Source of the DNA: Microscillaceae bacterium
Lineage (GTDB): Bacteria > Bacteroidota > Bacteroidia > Cytophagales > Microscillaceae
Assembly: GCA_003483885.1 (NCBI GenBank)
Contig: DMXI01000586.1
Coordinates: 1-64,000, forward strand
Reading direction: 5' to 3'
DNA: 64,000 nucleotides
Position numbers and translations under genes: made by a program
The notes under the pieces: model-generated
Database searches by the model: none
Seen by the model: the letters and a program-made list of their open reading frames with translations, nothing else
What the model was told of the DNA's origin: nothing
Shown: in pieces, positions 36,830 through 46,669 of the stretch
How positions within the stretch are numbered: the stretch's first letter is position 1
Layout of the letters: the number at the start of each line of letters is the position of its first letter

Positions 36830-38020
36830 TTAAAACCTAATTCGGGTGTTGGGTAACCATTTTTTAATCTTAGCTTTCTCTTTGGCTACATTGTAACCCG
36901 TTTCTGATTCAGACTCTTTAGAAGACGTAGGAAAGTTTCCGCGCAAATCTAATTCCTGAAGGTTTTTCATTTGCATAATTTCTTCAGGAAGGCGCGTAAG
37001 ATTATTGTCTCGCAATACTAGTTTTTTGAGTTTAGACAGTTTTAAGACTGACGCTGGTAAGGCATTTAACTGATTTCCTCGCAGATCGAGTTCCTCCAGG
37101 TTTTGTAAATTGCCAATACTATCAGGCAAAGATTGTAGGCGGTTGTTACCCAGCTTAAGGGTTTTCAAACTTTCCAGGTGGACAACGTCATTAGGCAATT
37201 TGGTGATCTTATTTTGGCTCAAATCCAGTATTTTGAGTTTTTTCATGTAGCCCAAAAATTCTGTTTTGGCAAAACTGCCATCGAGGCGATTATTTTTCAA
37301 ATACAAAAACTGAAGTTTGGTGAGGTTCTTTAGGTCCGGGGGTAAACTATCAATCAGATTATCCCGCAAATACAGATATTTTAAATTCAATAAGCCTCCT
37401 ACTGAATAAGGTATTTTTGATATTTGGTTGCTGTCCAAATCCAACACTTCCAGTTTGGTGAGATTACTAATTTGCCCCGGAATTTCAGCAATACCGTTTT
37501 GCTCCAGGTCTAGCACTCGTAACTCTCGTAACTCACCAATTTCAGTAGGGATTTCAGTCAACCTATTCCCCTCTAAATCAATCACTTGTAATTGTTTAAG
37601 GTTTTTGATGGTTTTGGGCAACTCTGCCAAGTTGTTATAATCCATATACAAAAACTTAAGGTGTTTTAAGCTACCAATGGTATCAGGTAAATAGGAAATT
37701 TTGTCTCCCCATAAATCCAAAACTTGTAAAAACTTAAGACTACCAATACATGGAGGCAGGGTATCTATAGGGTTTAAACCCAAATCAAGCATTTGGAGTT
37801 TTTTAAGCTTCGATATGTCTTTGGGGCATTCTTTTAATCCCCGGTTTTTTAAGCTCAACAAGTACACATTTGTAGCTTCGTGTACGGCATCTGCCAGATT
37901 GGTGTACAGTTCTTTTTCTTCTAATTCACCCATAGTCAATAAGGTATCTTGACTATGTCCTGAAAAACTGTATAGCAATAGTACGAAAAGTAAAGGGCTC
38001 AACCAGTTTTTTTGTAACAT
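36830..38020 (-). CDS. Secreted leucine-rich repeat protein
   Basis: A 396-residue protein with a signal peptide (about 1-24) and about 12 leucine-rich repeats of 23 residues, each of the type LxxLxxLDLxxNxLxxLP. Bacterial proteins of this type often bind other proteins. Near the C terminus a Ser/Glu-rich linker precedes a basic end, KKWLPNTRIRF. No enzyme or anchor domain is seen. It stands alone. Confidence 0.85.
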   Translation of the reverse strand: MLQKNWLSPLLFVLLLYSFSGHSQDTLLTMGELEEKELYTNLADAVHEATNVYLLSLKNRGLKECPKDISKLKKLQMLDLGLNPIDTLPPCIGSLKFLQVLDLWGDKISYLPDTIGSLKHLKFLYMDYNNLAELPKTIKNLKQLQVIDLEGNRLTEIPTEIGELRELRVLDLEQNGIAEIPGQISNLTKLEVLDLDSNQISKIPYSVGGLLNLKYLYLRDNLIDSLPPDLKNLTKLQFLYLKNNRLDGSFAKTEFLGYMKKLKILDLSQNKITKLPNDVVHLESLKTLKLGNNRLQSLPDSIGNLQNLEELDLRGNQLNALPASVLKLSKLKKLVLRDNNLTRLPEEIMQMKNLQELDLRGNFPTSSKESESETGYNVAKEKAKIKKWLPNTRIRF

Positions 38021-38279
38021 TGTATTTTTTATAGTATTAACTCACAAGCGATGTAACAGTTCAAATTATAAATTCTTCCCTCAAATATAAAGCATATCGC
38101 ATACATTCGGTTAATTAACGGAAAGATAATCTGGTAAAGGAGGAGGTTGCTCGGGCCTCTTTCTTAAAAAAGCACCTTTTGAACAAATTTGTAATGTTAC
38201 TTTCTTTATTTTTAATAGCTAAAGTTGTTTCACTTTTTGACAACAGCTTGCAACTGCTCTCATAACTAAACACTACACC

Positions 38280-40061
38280 ATGATCACCCAAAAAACTTAC
38301 ACTTATCTATTGGTAGCCTTGTGCCTACTATTGCAGATAGCTACTACCCAAGCTCAGCAAGTATCACAATATGTAAAAGTAAAAGATGGTACTCGTTTGG
38401 CAATGGATGTGTACTTTCCTGAAAACAAAATACCTAATAAAGGCATTCCTGTTTTGTTTGAATTTACCCGCTATTGGCGAGGGTACGAAAACCCTAAAAC
38501 AGGGAAAAGAATTCCTTCATTACGGGGTGTACACCGACACTTTTTGAAAAATGGCTATGCACTGGCCATTGTAGATGTACGCGGTAGCGGGGCTTCTTTT
38601 GGCCAACGCCCTACCGAGTATTCGCCCAAAGAAGTACGCGATGCCTACGATGTAGTAGACTGGGTAGCCAAACAACCTTGGTGTAATGGCAAAGTGGGCG
38701 CTTTTGGCACCTCTTATACAGGCACTACGGCCGAATTATTAGCCGCGACCCAACATCCTGCGGTCAAGGCAGTGATTCCTGGTTGGTCGGATTTTGATTT
38801 ATACCACAGTCCAGTAAGGCCTTATGGAACAGTAGCCAGTGCATTTATCAAAACCTGGAGCGATTTGGTGGGTGCCATGGATCATAATGATGTAAGCGTG
38901 ATGCGGGCCAGCATTCGCCGAGTAGGCACTGACAAAGATGGCTCTCTGTTAAAACAAGCCATTGCCAGTCACAAAAACAATCCTAATGTATACCAAAGTG
39001 TCATCAATGGGGAGTTTCGTGACCAAAAAATGGGCGAATATACTTATGAGGAATGCTCTCCGATATATTGGCGTAAAAAAATTAGTGAATCAAAAATACC
39101 TATGCTGGTACTTTCAAGTTGGCTGGATGCCGGAACAATGGCGGGGACCCTGCAACGCTTTCAATATTTTAAGAATCCTCAAAAAGTAATCATTATGGCA
39201 GGTTCGCACGGTGGTAGAGCCCATGGTAGCCCTTATGAAGTAGGTAGTGCTCCTTTACCCCACAAACCCAGCACTAAAGAACAGTTTAAGCTCCGTACCG
39301 ATTTTTTTGATTATTACCTTAAAGGTAAAAAAAACGGGGTAGATCAGTGGCCTGCCCTAAAGTATTATAACATGGGCGAAGAGCAATACAAAACTACGCA
39401 AGCCTGGCCTATCAAAGGTACAGAACGCCAAAAATGGTATTTTAATAATGATCTCAAGCTTTCGCCTAAACCAGTAAAAAGTAGCACAGGTAACGATACT
39501 TATCAAGTTGATTTTGGAGTAACTACGGGTAAACGCAATCGTTGGATGACGCAAATGGGGCAACCTATTGTAAACTTGCACCAACGCCAGGACATGGATA
39601 AGCGTATGCTGACCTACACCTCGACTCCATTGACTGAAGATATGCAAATTACGGGTAATATAACCGTAAACCTGGAAATGGCTTCTAGCACCACCGATGG
39701 TTTGGTAGTGGTGTATCTGGAAGATGTAGACGAAAATGGGCAAAGTCGCTATATTACCGAGGGTGGTTTACGCTTGATTCATCGCAAATTGAGCAAAAAT
39801 CCTTATTTCAAAACTAAACTCCCCTACCATTCTTTTACCAAAGCCGATGCTAAACCAATGGCTGAAGGGCAAAAAACCAATGTACAGTTCAAGATGTGGG
39901 CTACTTCGGTATTGATCAAGAAAGGGCATCGTTTGCGTATTGCCATTACAGGGGCCGATAAAGATATGTTTGATCGCATTCCAAAAGAGGGCACTCCTAC
40001 TTATACCTTTTTTCGCAATGCCAAGGAACGTTCCTTTGTGGAGATTCCGGTGGTGAGGTAA
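38280..40061 (+). CDS. X-Pro dipeptidyl-peptidase S15/CocE/NonD-type hydrolase
   Basis: A 593-residue exported hydrolase. A signal peptide (about 1-25) precedes an alpha/beta-hydrolase domain with the nucleophile S145 in GTSYTG, the acid D283 in SWLDAG and H310 in GSHGG. A C-terminal jelly-roll domain of the X-Pro peptidase C type (about 350-590) follows. Such enzymes are dipeptidyl-peptidases, glutaryl-7-ACA acylases or cocaine esterases; the true substrate cannot be told. A strong terminator follows. Confidence 0.88.
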   Translation: MITQKTYTYLLVALCLLLQIATTQAQQVSQYVKVKDGTRLAMDVYFPENKIPNKGIPVLFEFTRYWRGYENPKTGKRIPSLRGVHRHFLKNGYALAIVDVRGSGASFGQRPTEYSPKEVRDAYDVVDWVAKQPWCNGKVGAFGTSYTGTTAELLAATQHPAVKAVIPGWSDFDLYHSPVRPYGTVASAFIKTWSDLVGAMDHNDVSVMRASIRRVGTDKDGSLLKQAIASHKNNPNVYQSVINGEFRDQKMGEYTYEECSPIYWRKKISESKIPMLVLSSWLDAGTMAGTLQRFQYFKNPQKVIIMAGSHGGRAHGSPYEVGSAPLPHKPSTKEQFKLRTDFFDYYLKGKKNGVDQWPALKYYNMGEEQYKTTQAWPIKGTERQKWYFNNDLKLSPKPVKSSTGNDTYQVDFGVTTGKRNRWMTQMGQPIVNLHQRQDMDKRMLTYTSTPLTEDMQITGNITVNLEMASSTTDGLVVVYLEDVDENGQSRYITEGGLRLIHRKLSKNPYFKTKLPYHSFTKADAKPMAEGQKTNVQFKMWATSVLIKKGHRLRIAITGADKDMFDRIPKEGTPTYTFFRNAKERSFVEIPVVR

Positions 40062-40082
40062 GGGCTAGAAACCTATTTATTT

Positions 40083-40120
40083 AAAGGGAGCAATTTTCAT
40101 TCATTGCTCCCTTTTTTATT
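40083..40120. terminator. terminator between convergent genes
   Basis: AAAGGGAGCAAT at 40083-40094 pairs perfectly with ATTGCTCCCTTT at 40103-40114 over an 8-base loop, followed by a T run. Confidence 0.9.
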
Positions 40121-40135
40121 TTTAATGGCCGTATT

Positions 40136-41560
40136 TTACTTCAGCATCAGTGTCTTTATAAACTCCACGTACTTAGGTTCGCTCCAGCGAAAGGCCCCAT
40201 TTATTTTAGCCACTTGTTTGCCCTCGCCATCAAAAATATGGGTAGAAGGCAACGCTCCATATAATACCTTTTGCCACAAATAACCTTTGGGATTATGCAC
40301 AATAGTAAAGGGATATTTCTTCTTTTGTTGAAAGCTTATCAAGTCTTCTCGTTTTTTATCTACCGAAATAGCCAACACTACAAATGGCTTACCTTTGAGG
40401 GCTTCTTGAAGCTTGATAATATCGGGCATTTCGCGTAGGCAAGGCCCACACCAGGTAGCCCAAATGTTTATAAATACTACTTTGCCTCGTAAGTCCTTCA
40501 TAGTAAAGATTTTGCCGTTGATATCTTTGAAGGTATAGGCTTCCAGTTTGTTGTTTTTCCCTTTGGATAATAACTCTACTCGTTTAAAACCTTCAACTTC
40601 ACCCGATAAGTACCGCAGCATTTTACGCTGTTTGGCGGTGAAGCTTTTGCCTTGTAATAACCGAATAGATTCGGCTGATTTTTTATTGATGGCTATATCC
40701 AATGGCGTCTGGCCTTTATTATCCGTGACGTTTTTATCAGCTCCATTTTTCAATAGCTCATTTACGGTATAAAACTCGTTGAGGCGAGCCGCCAAATGCA
40801 AAGGGCTAATGCGGGCTTCTTTCATTTTTTGTACATTGGCCCCTCGTTTAATGAGTAGCTTTACGGCATTGTACTTACGCCAGCCAATGGCATAATAAAT
40901 TGGGGTAATTTTAGAAGACATAAACCCCGAACGATCATTGTACACAGCATTGATCTTGGCTCCTTTGTCAAGCAAATGGTTAATAATCTTATTATAGCCT
41001 CGTAGTGCAGCATCAAACAACGCCCGGTCGTTCCAGGCGTGGATATCAGCTCCTTTCTCTATCAATAGTTTTACCGCCTTGAAGTTTTCCCGACGGTTGT
41101 TTTGGCAAGCCGCAATCAAGGCTGTAAATCCTATCTTGGTCTTACTTTCTACGTCAAATCCTTTGCCCAGCAGGTAGTTAATCATTTTGGTATTGCCATA
41201 TTCCGACACCGTGTACAAAGCATTTTGGCTCCTGTTGTAGGTGGCTTTTCCGTTGACTGTATCAGTTGCAGTTCGCATAATATCAGCCCCTTGCTGCTCC
41301 AGATATTTTACGGCTTCCATATTTCCTTTTACACAAGCGGCAATGTAGGGAGTCCACCCACCACAATCAAAGCATCCTTTTTTTTCGGTGCGGTCATAAT
41401 AACCATTGATATCCATTCCAGATGCTACCAGCTTTTTAAGCTTGGGCATATCTTTATCCCAAATGGCGTGAAAGAGTGGATTGCTATTTTGGGCTTGGAT
41501 AATGCTCACTTGAAGCACTATAGCCAAAATCGTGAGTAATGTTACATTCGTTTTTTTCAT
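40136..41560 (-). CDS. Secreted ankyrin-repeat/thioredoxin (TlpA-like) fusion, second copy
   Basis: A 474-residue exported protein (signal peptide about 1-23, near IQAQN). Ankyrin repeats fill about 25-305 and a TlpA/ResA-like thioredoxin domain about 342-474. The active site is WATWCGPC with C371 and C374. Ankyrin repeats bind partner proteins, and the thioredoxin part would reduce or form disulfides in the periplasm. The upstream paralog at 41578 has the same length and order and lies 17 bp away, so they form an operon and a duplication. Confidence 0.87.
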   Translation of the reverse strand: MKKTNVTLLTILAIVLQVSIIQAQNSNPLFHAIWDKDMPKLKKLVASGMDINGYYDRTEKKGCFDCGGWTPYIAACVKGNMEAVKYLEQQGADIMRTATDTVNGKATYNRSQNALYTVSEYGNTKMINYLLGKGFDVESKTKIGFTALIAACQNNRRENFKAVKLLIEKGADIHAWNDRALFDAALRGYNKIINHLLDKGAKINAVYNDRSGFMSSKITPIYYAIGWRKYNAVKLLIKRGANVQKMKEARISPLHLAARLNEFYTVNELLKNGADKNVTDNKGQTPLDIAINKKSAESIRLLQGKSFTAKQRKMLRYLSGEVEGFKRVELLSKGKNNKLEAYTFKDINGKIFTMKDLRGKVVFINIWATWCGPCLREMPDIIKLQEALKGKPFVVLAISVDKKREDLISFQQKKKYPFTIVHNPKGYLWQKVLYGALPSTHIFDGEGKQVAKINGAFRWSEPKYVEFIKTLMLK

Positions 41561-41577
41561 TAGTGTAGGTGTTTTAT

Positions 41578-43002
41578 TTATTTCATTAGGCCTTTAAAAA
41601 ATTGCACGTACTGTGGTTTGCTCCAACGCACTGCTCCCTCTACATACACCATTTTTTTACCATTGGTATCAAAAATATGGGTAGAAGGCAGAGCCCCTCC
41701 CAATACTTTGTTCCATATTTTTTGTCCCTCATCATGCACTATCATAAAAGGATATTGTTTTTGTTGCTGAAAACGCTCTAAATCGGCTCTGGCCTTGTCT
41801 ACTGCGAAGGTTAGTATCACAAATGGTTTTCCTTTTAGTTTGTTTTGTAGCTCGATCATCTCGGGCATTTCGGCCAGACAGGGCTGGCACCAGGTAGCCC
41901 AAATATTTACAAATACAATCTTGCCACGCAAGTCTTTCATTGTGAACTTCTTTCCCTTCAAATCGGTAAAAGTTTTTCCATCCAAGGTTCTTCTTTGAAA
42001 ATCGGGCGTCGCGAAAGACATTTTTTCAAAACCCTTAATATTTCCTTGTTTGTATTTTAGAATGTTTTTCTCGGCGGAGGTAAGTGGTTTTGTACCATCC
42101 AAAAATGCCGCAATTCGAGGTGCTTTTTTTTCTAACGCCACCTGAGCTGGGGTTTGTCCTTTGTAGTTCTTCGCTTGAGGATTGGCTCCATTCTTTACCA
42201 ACAACGCCGCACAATACAACGCTTTGCGATAGGCTGCCAAATGCAAGGGAGCTATACGAGATCCAGGTATTTTATCTACTTTAGCTCCTCGCTCTATAAG
42301 TAATTTTACAGTTTCGGTACTTTGGATCGAAATGGCATAATAAATAGGGGTTATTTTAGAACCCTTATATAATCTTGCAGTGTTAGATTTGATTGCATTG
42401 ATGTGAGCATCTTTGTCTAATAAATACTTAATAATACGATTGTATCCTCGCCTGGCAGCATCAAACAATGCCGCAGTTTTAGCAGCATTGACATCAGCTC
42501 CATTTTCTACCAGAAATTTCACCATCTTTAGCCGCTCATAGTCATTATTTGAGCAGGCATATACCAATGGGGTAGAACCATACATTGATTTCTGATTAAT
42601 ATCAAACCCTTTACTGAGCAGGTGTTTTACTACTTCTACAGTACCATGTATGGCCGCCAAAACCATTGCATTTGTTCCTTTCCTGTAGGTCTCACGACTA
42701 CCTACTTTTTCAGGTGTAGTAAGTCGTATTCTGGCACCTTTTTTCTCCAGATATTTTACTATCTCAAGGTTGCCTACCCCACAAGCAACCATGTAAGGAG
42801 TCAACCCCAAACACAAATTATCGAGGCGTTTATAGTTATAAAATGCATTGATATTGGCTCCTTTGGCCAATGCTTTTTTAACCTTGGGCAATTTGCTATC
42901 CCAGATACCATCAAACAGATCTTTAGTGGGTTGTGCCTGTAAGATGGTCAGGCTTAAAGTCCAACATCCTATGAGTAATCCAAGTATCTTAGTTCGTTTC
43001 AT
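41578..43002 (-). CDS. Secreted ankyrin-repeat/thioredoxin (TlpA-like) fusion, first copy
   Basis: A 474-residue paralog of the neighbour, with signal peptide about 1-23, ankyrin repeats about 25-305 and a thioredoxin domain with WATWCQPC (C372 and C375). FTMKDLRGK and GALPSTHIFD are shared by both proteins. It is the first gene of the pair. The two copies differ most in the ankyrin faces, which fits different partners. Confidence 0.87.
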   Translation of the reverse strand: MKRTKILGLLIGCWTLSLTILQAQPTKDLFDGIWDSKLPKVKKALAKGANINAFYNYKRLDNLCLGLTPYMVACGVGNLEIVKYLEKKGARIRLTTPEKVGSRETYRKGTNAMVLAAIHGTVEVVKHLLSKGFDINQKSMYGSTPLVYACSNNDYERLKMVKFLVENGADVNAAKTAALFDAARRGYNRIIKYLLDKDAHINAIKSNTARLYKGSKITPIYYAISIQSTETVKLLIERGAKVDKIPGSRIAPLHLAAYRKALYCAALLVKNGANPQAKNYKGQTPAQVALEKKAPRIAAFLDGTKPLTSAEKNILKYKQGNIKGFEKMSFATPDFQRRTLDGKTFTDLKGKKFTMKDLRGKIVFVNIWATWCQPCLAEMPEMIELQNKLKGKPFVILTFAVDKARADLERFQQQKQYPFMIVHDEGQKIWNKVLGGALPSTHIFDTNGKKMVYVEGAVRWSKPQYVQFFKGLMK

Positions 43003-43141
43003 TTGTAAGTTTTTGGTGATATTTAGTATTTGTATAATACAACCCTCATACTAGGTAAAATATTTCATATTAGGAACAAAACCTAAAAAACTTACATTAT
43101 AGAAACAATAACACTACACCAACTACTCAACAAATGTTTCT

Positions 43142-43999
43142 ATGATACTAGACCACCAAACGCTTGATTTTTTTGATAAAATGCTTTTTGAACGAGCTAC
43201 TTTGTGTCCCCCATTTAAGCGGCAAGTACCTATGCCCAATGAAGCTTGTTTTTTGTATGTGCTCGATGGAGGCTATCAGTCTTATTCGGAGGAAGGAACA
43301 ATGATGATACAAGCCAAAGAAGGAATTTTGATGAAGTGTGGAAACTATTTAGGGCGTTTTTTTAGCACTTCTGAAAGCAAAGAATATAAAGCCATTGCGG
43401 TACATTTTTACCCTGAGGTACTCAAAAAAATATATGAATCGGGTATTCCGGATTTTTTGAAAAACCCTACCCCACCCAAAATAGGGATGACCAAGGTAAA
43501 ATCGGATGAATTGCTGAAGCGCTACATCGAGAGTATTTTGTTTTATTTTGAAAACCCACAACTGGCCAGCGAAGAATTGATGGTGCTCAAGCTCAAGGAA
43601 TTGATTCTGATTTTGAATGAAACCAGCAATGCCCCAGAAATCCAATTGATCCTCTCGAGCCTCTTCTCTCCTACTACTTATACCTTCAAAGAAATTGTGG
43701 AGGCCCACTTGTACAGTAACATTACCATTCAGGAATTGGCCCAATTGAACAACTTGAGTGAATCTTCATTCAAACGAGAATTCAAAAAGGTGTACAACGA
43801 TTCTCCAGCACACTATTTAAGACAGCAGAAATTACGCAAAGCAGAGGAGTTGTTGTTGGTGTCAGCGTTGAATGTTACCCAAATCACATTTGAGTGTGGT
43901 TTTAATGATGTAGCCCACTTTTCCCGATCATTTAAAAATAAATACGGAGAATCGCCTTCTAATTATCGATTGAACCAAATGAACAAATCTTTGACCTAA
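43142..43999 (+). CDS. AraC family regulator
   Basis: A 285-residue soluble AraC/XylS regulator. An AraC_N-like cupin region fills about 20-150, and two helix-turn-helix motifs are at about 190-280 (ELAQLNNLSESSFKREFKK and TFECGFNDVAHFSRSFKNKYG). It is paralogous to the regulator at 49896 (both contain FKEI-EAH and SSFKR-FKK-YND-PA-Y). An SRPBCC gene follows 79 bp later on the same strand and may be its target. Confidence 0.87.
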   Translation: MILDHQTLDFFDKMLFERATLCPPFKRQVPMPNEACFLYVLDGGYQSYSEEGTMMIQAKEGILMKCGNYLGRFFSTSESKEYKAIAVHFYPEVLKKIYESGIPDFLKNPTPPKIGMTKVKSDELLKRYIESILFYFENPQLASEELMVLKLKELILILNETSNAPEIQLILSSLFSPTTYTFKEIVEAHLYSNITIQELAQLNNLSESSFKREFKKVYNDSPAHYLRQQKLRKAEELLLVSALNVTQITFECGFNDVAHFSRSFKNKYGESPSNYRLNQMNKSLT

Positions 44000-44078
44000 T
44001 CTGCAAAACTTTTTGTGAGGTAAGTATGCAATTTTGGAACATCATAATTATCCAAAACAAATTAAATCTTACCTATCA

Positions 44079-44510
44079 ATGAAAAAATCAGAACAAACCG
44101 TAGAACTAAGCATCAATGCCACACCCAAAGCCGCCTGGGAAGTAATAGGTGCAGTGACTGGCGTAGAAAAATGGTTAGGAGCTATGATTAAAGGTTCTAG
44201 AGTAGAAGGCCAAAAACGTATTTGTACCCTTGATGGTGGGGTAGAATTTAGAGAAGATATTCTCAAGATTGACCACGAAAACAGAGAGTTCAAATATGGC
44301 ATTCCAGAACAACCGATGATGCCAGTAGACAACATTATTGGTAGTATGAAAGTAACGCAGGATGCTAATGGCAAAGCAGTCGTTCGTTGGCATTGGACCT
44401 TTGATGTAGCCGAAGAAAACGAAGCCCAAGCCAAAGAAATGTTGGCAGGTGCCGGGCAAATGGGTATCAAAGGTATTGAGGAATTGATTGCAGCTCAGGT
44501 AACGGCTTAA
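44079..44510 (+). CDS. SRPBCC family protein
   Basis: A 143-residue START/Bet v1-like protein (SRPBCC), with the usual first strand followed by ATPKAAWEVIG and the end helix MGIKGIEELIAAQ. These proteins bind hydrophobic ligands or form polyketide cyclase-like folds. The ATG at 44079 is preferred over a TTG at 44034. It lies after an AraC regulator gene and has a terminator. Confidence 0.8.
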   Translation: MKKSEQTVELSINATPKAAWEVIGAVTGVEKWLGAMIKGSRVEGQKRICTLDGGVEFREDILKIDHENREFKYGIPEQPMMPVDNIIGSMKVTQDANGKAVVRWHWTFDVAEENEAQAKEMLAGAGQMGIKGIEELIAAQVTA

Positions 44511-44533
44511 TTGTTTCTTAGAAACAAAAGCTC

Positions 44534-44569
44534 AAAACACCAAATAGTGATTGCTGTTTGGTGTTTTTA
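44534..44569 (+). terminator. terminator after the SRPBCC gene
   Basis: AAAACACCAAA at 44534-44544 pairs perfectly with TTTGGTGTTTT at 44557-44567, followed by T-rich sequence. Confidence 0.85.
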
Positions 44570-44619
44570 TTATTTAAAAAATATAAAAATAGCCACACTT
44601 GCTATTTCAGAAATCATAA

Positions 44620-45795
44620 CTATTCCTTCTCATTTACGCAACTATCAAAAAAATCAATATATGCCTGTTTATTCATTTCGTCTAAGTTTCGCCCCAAATC
44701 GAATACGCTATTTTGACGTCGGTCTTTTAGATGAGGATCTGCTCCTCTGTCTATCAGGTTTCTAATTTTCTGCTGTTGTAACCTAATCTCTTCATCAAGT
44801 TTCTCCTCCCTATTCCAGCCATGCTGAATGCTTTGCTGCTTGTGATTATATAGTTTGGCAAGCTGATCTGCCAGGATATACAATACTGTATTTCCAAATA
44901 AATCCCGAGCATTGATGTCTGCCCCGTGAGTCAAGATCAATTCTAACACTTCTGGGTTAGAATTATACCCTATGCATTGATGCAAGGCATACCTAATATC
45001 GGCTTTTTGGTCTAGAAGAAATTTGACCAGTTCGTTGTTTTTGTACCAACAAGCCGCTTCCAAATAAGACTTATTCTGGCTTTGCCACTTCCCATTGATA
45101 TCTATTTGTCCATTGTTGACTTCTTCTATAAATTTAGCATTGAAACCTCCCATAATTAAGTCCAATTCGTAGGTCTCGTTGGCAGATTTCTGAGCAGGTT
45201 TGAGTTTGCCATATTTTGGATGAGGAGTATACCTTACAGGCATTTGTCTGATGGTTTCTGCGTTTTTGATTGCCTCAAAAGTACCATTGTCTTTGAGTGC
45301 ATCCCAATAAGAGTTACCATCAATTCCTCCAAAGGTAAGTATCCTGGTGGCATGCATTAAAATGTTCAACCCATGCTCCTCATCCCATTCACAACCACCC
45401 ATTACATCAAAGTAGGCCAATCCATCTCGAGTTGGTCGCTTCACCTCAATCACACCGATTCGAATCAGTTGCTTCACAGAGTTTTCATTCACCTCTTGAA
45501 ACTCGTCTTCTTCTTGCAGTTCATAATCCGCAATAATTGTGGGCAACTCTTGTAGAGCCCGTTCCACGACGGCGTCTGCTATTTTCTGTTGATGTTCAAA
45601 TATAAACTCTATGGTCTTCAATTGCTCAAGGGTAGGATCGGGGTCATCTGATACATCATCTTCAATGACCAACTTGAGAGGCGCTGTGCCAGAGGATTGA
45701 TTTGAAAAATAAGCCCCACCGGCACGTTTAAATTTCTCAAAAGCAGGTAGCTGTATGGCGTATTCCCAATCTCCGTTAAAGGTAAAATGAGTCAT
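44620..45795 (-). CDS. Ankyrin-repeat protein with an immunity-like N-terminal domain
   Basis: A 391-residue cytoplasmic protein with no signal peptide. Residues about 1-185 form a domain with the motif GCEWDEEHGLNIL, which recalls the EWD-EHG motif of DUF6985-type and other immunity-related domains. Ankyrin repeats follow at about 215-375 (HGADINARDLFGNTVL and RGADPHLKDRRQNS). It lies 8 bp after a methyltransferase gene on the same strand, so they share an operon. The role is unknown; the immunity idea is inference. Confidence 0.7.
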   Translation of the reverse strand: MTHFTFNGDWEYAIQLPAFEKFKRAGGAYFSNQSSGTAPLKLVIEDDVSDDPDPTLEQLKTIEFIFEHQQKIADAVVERALQELPTIIADYELQEEDEFQEVNENSVKQLIRIGVIEVKRPTRDGLAYFDVMGGCEWDEEHGLNILMHATRILTFGGIDGNSYWDALKDNGTFEAIKNAETIRQMPVRYTPHPKYGKLKPAQKSANETYELDLIMGGFNAKFIEEVNNGQIDINGKWQSQNKSYLEAACWYKNNELVKFLLDQKADIRYALHQCIGYNSNPEVLELILTHGADINARDLFGNTVLYILADQLAKLYNHKQQSIQHGWNREEKLDEEIRLQQQKIRNLIDRGADPHLKDRRQNSVFDLGRNLDEMNKQAYIDFFDSCVNEKE

Positions 45796-45803
45796 TATCT
45801 AGT

Positions 45804-46505
45804 CTAGTATTTGTATTTTTTCCCAATATAGGTGTTAAAAAACAGGGTAGCACATACTTTTGTAATATCCTGAAAGCCCACCTCTTGGGCAAGCGACAAT
45901 TCGTCCACTTCGTCTATCAATTTGTAGTCCTGCTCAAAAACCTCTTCAATCATTTGGATGGTTTTTTCATCAACACCTTGGTTTTGAGGGTATGTCAAAT
46001 ACATTTTTTTAAAAAGTGCTAATTCAAGATCAGTAGTAGGTTTGTTGGCTACTGTCCAAAGAAAAGAACCACTAGGTTCTAGTAGGGAGTAGATACTATC
46101 CAAAGTACTTTTTCTTTCCTCTTGGCTCAAGTAGTGCAAAACAGCAATGCAGGTAGCCAATTGAAACGGTTCGTCCGATGGTACATATTGCTGTATGAGC
46201 CCTTGGTGAAACTCAGTATGCTCTAATACGCCCTCTTTTTTTGCCCAATACCTGGCATAATCTATCATTTTTTGAGAGGGGTCTATCACTGTGTAGGCCC
46301 AGCTTTTTTGCAGTTTACTCAGGTAACTCAACTCTCTTCCTCCGCCTCCACCTACCAAAAGTATCCGATCTTCTGTATCCAGTGTGATGTTGGCATAAGT
46401 AGTCAAAATATCAAATACGGTGTCGTAGCCAATCACGGCTTTGTCGCCTAATACACGATAGCTCTCAGCCGACTCTATGAAACCTTTTTCATCAAAATTT
46501 ACCAT
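45804..46505 (-). CDS. SAM-dependent methyltransferase
   Basis: A 233-residue class I methyltransferase. Motif I is seen as RILLVGGGGGREL at about 47-59, the acidic residue of motif II in YTVIDPSQKMIDYAR, and motif IV as LATCIAVLHYLS. The substrate is not clear. It is the first gene of a two-gene operon with the ankyrin-repeat protein. Confidence 0.82.
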   Translation of the reverse strand: MVNFDEKGFIESAESYRVLGDKAVIGYDTVFDILTTYANITLDTEDRILLVGGGGGRELSYLSKLQKSWAYTVIDPSQKMIDYARYWAKKEGVLEHTEFHQGLIQQYVPSDEPFQLATCIAVLHYLSQEERKSTLDSIYSLLEPSGSFLWTVANKPTTDLELALFKKMYLTYPQNQGVDEKTIQMIEEVFEQDYKLIDEVDELSLAQEVGFQDITKVCATLFFNTYIGKKYKY

Positions 46506-46627
46506 AGGTAATTACTTAATAGTGTGTACTTGAACCTAAAACAAATATATGACAATGGATGATATTACACTTAATTTATTAAATCAAGCATCTATGTTGA
46601 GATAATAATTCATTAAAATTTTTAAAG

Positions 46628-46640
46628 TTAGGAATCCTTA
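46628..46640 (+). promoter_or_regulatory. palindromic operator, copy 1
   Basis: TTAGGAATCCTTA is a near-perfect palindrome (one mismatch) preceded by AAAG. It lies one base upstream of the -7 element TATATTTG and matches the site at 47343-47355. Confidence 0.6.
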
Positions 46641-46641
46641 C

Positions 46642-46649
46642 TATATTTG
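46642..46649 (+). promoter_or_regulatory. -7 element of the thioredoxin-like gene
   Basis: TATATTTG fits TAnnTTTG and lies 21 bases before the ATG at 46670. This rules out the GTG at 46649 as start. Confidence 0.55.
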
Positions 46650-46669
46650 TGATATCAAATTATAAAGCA

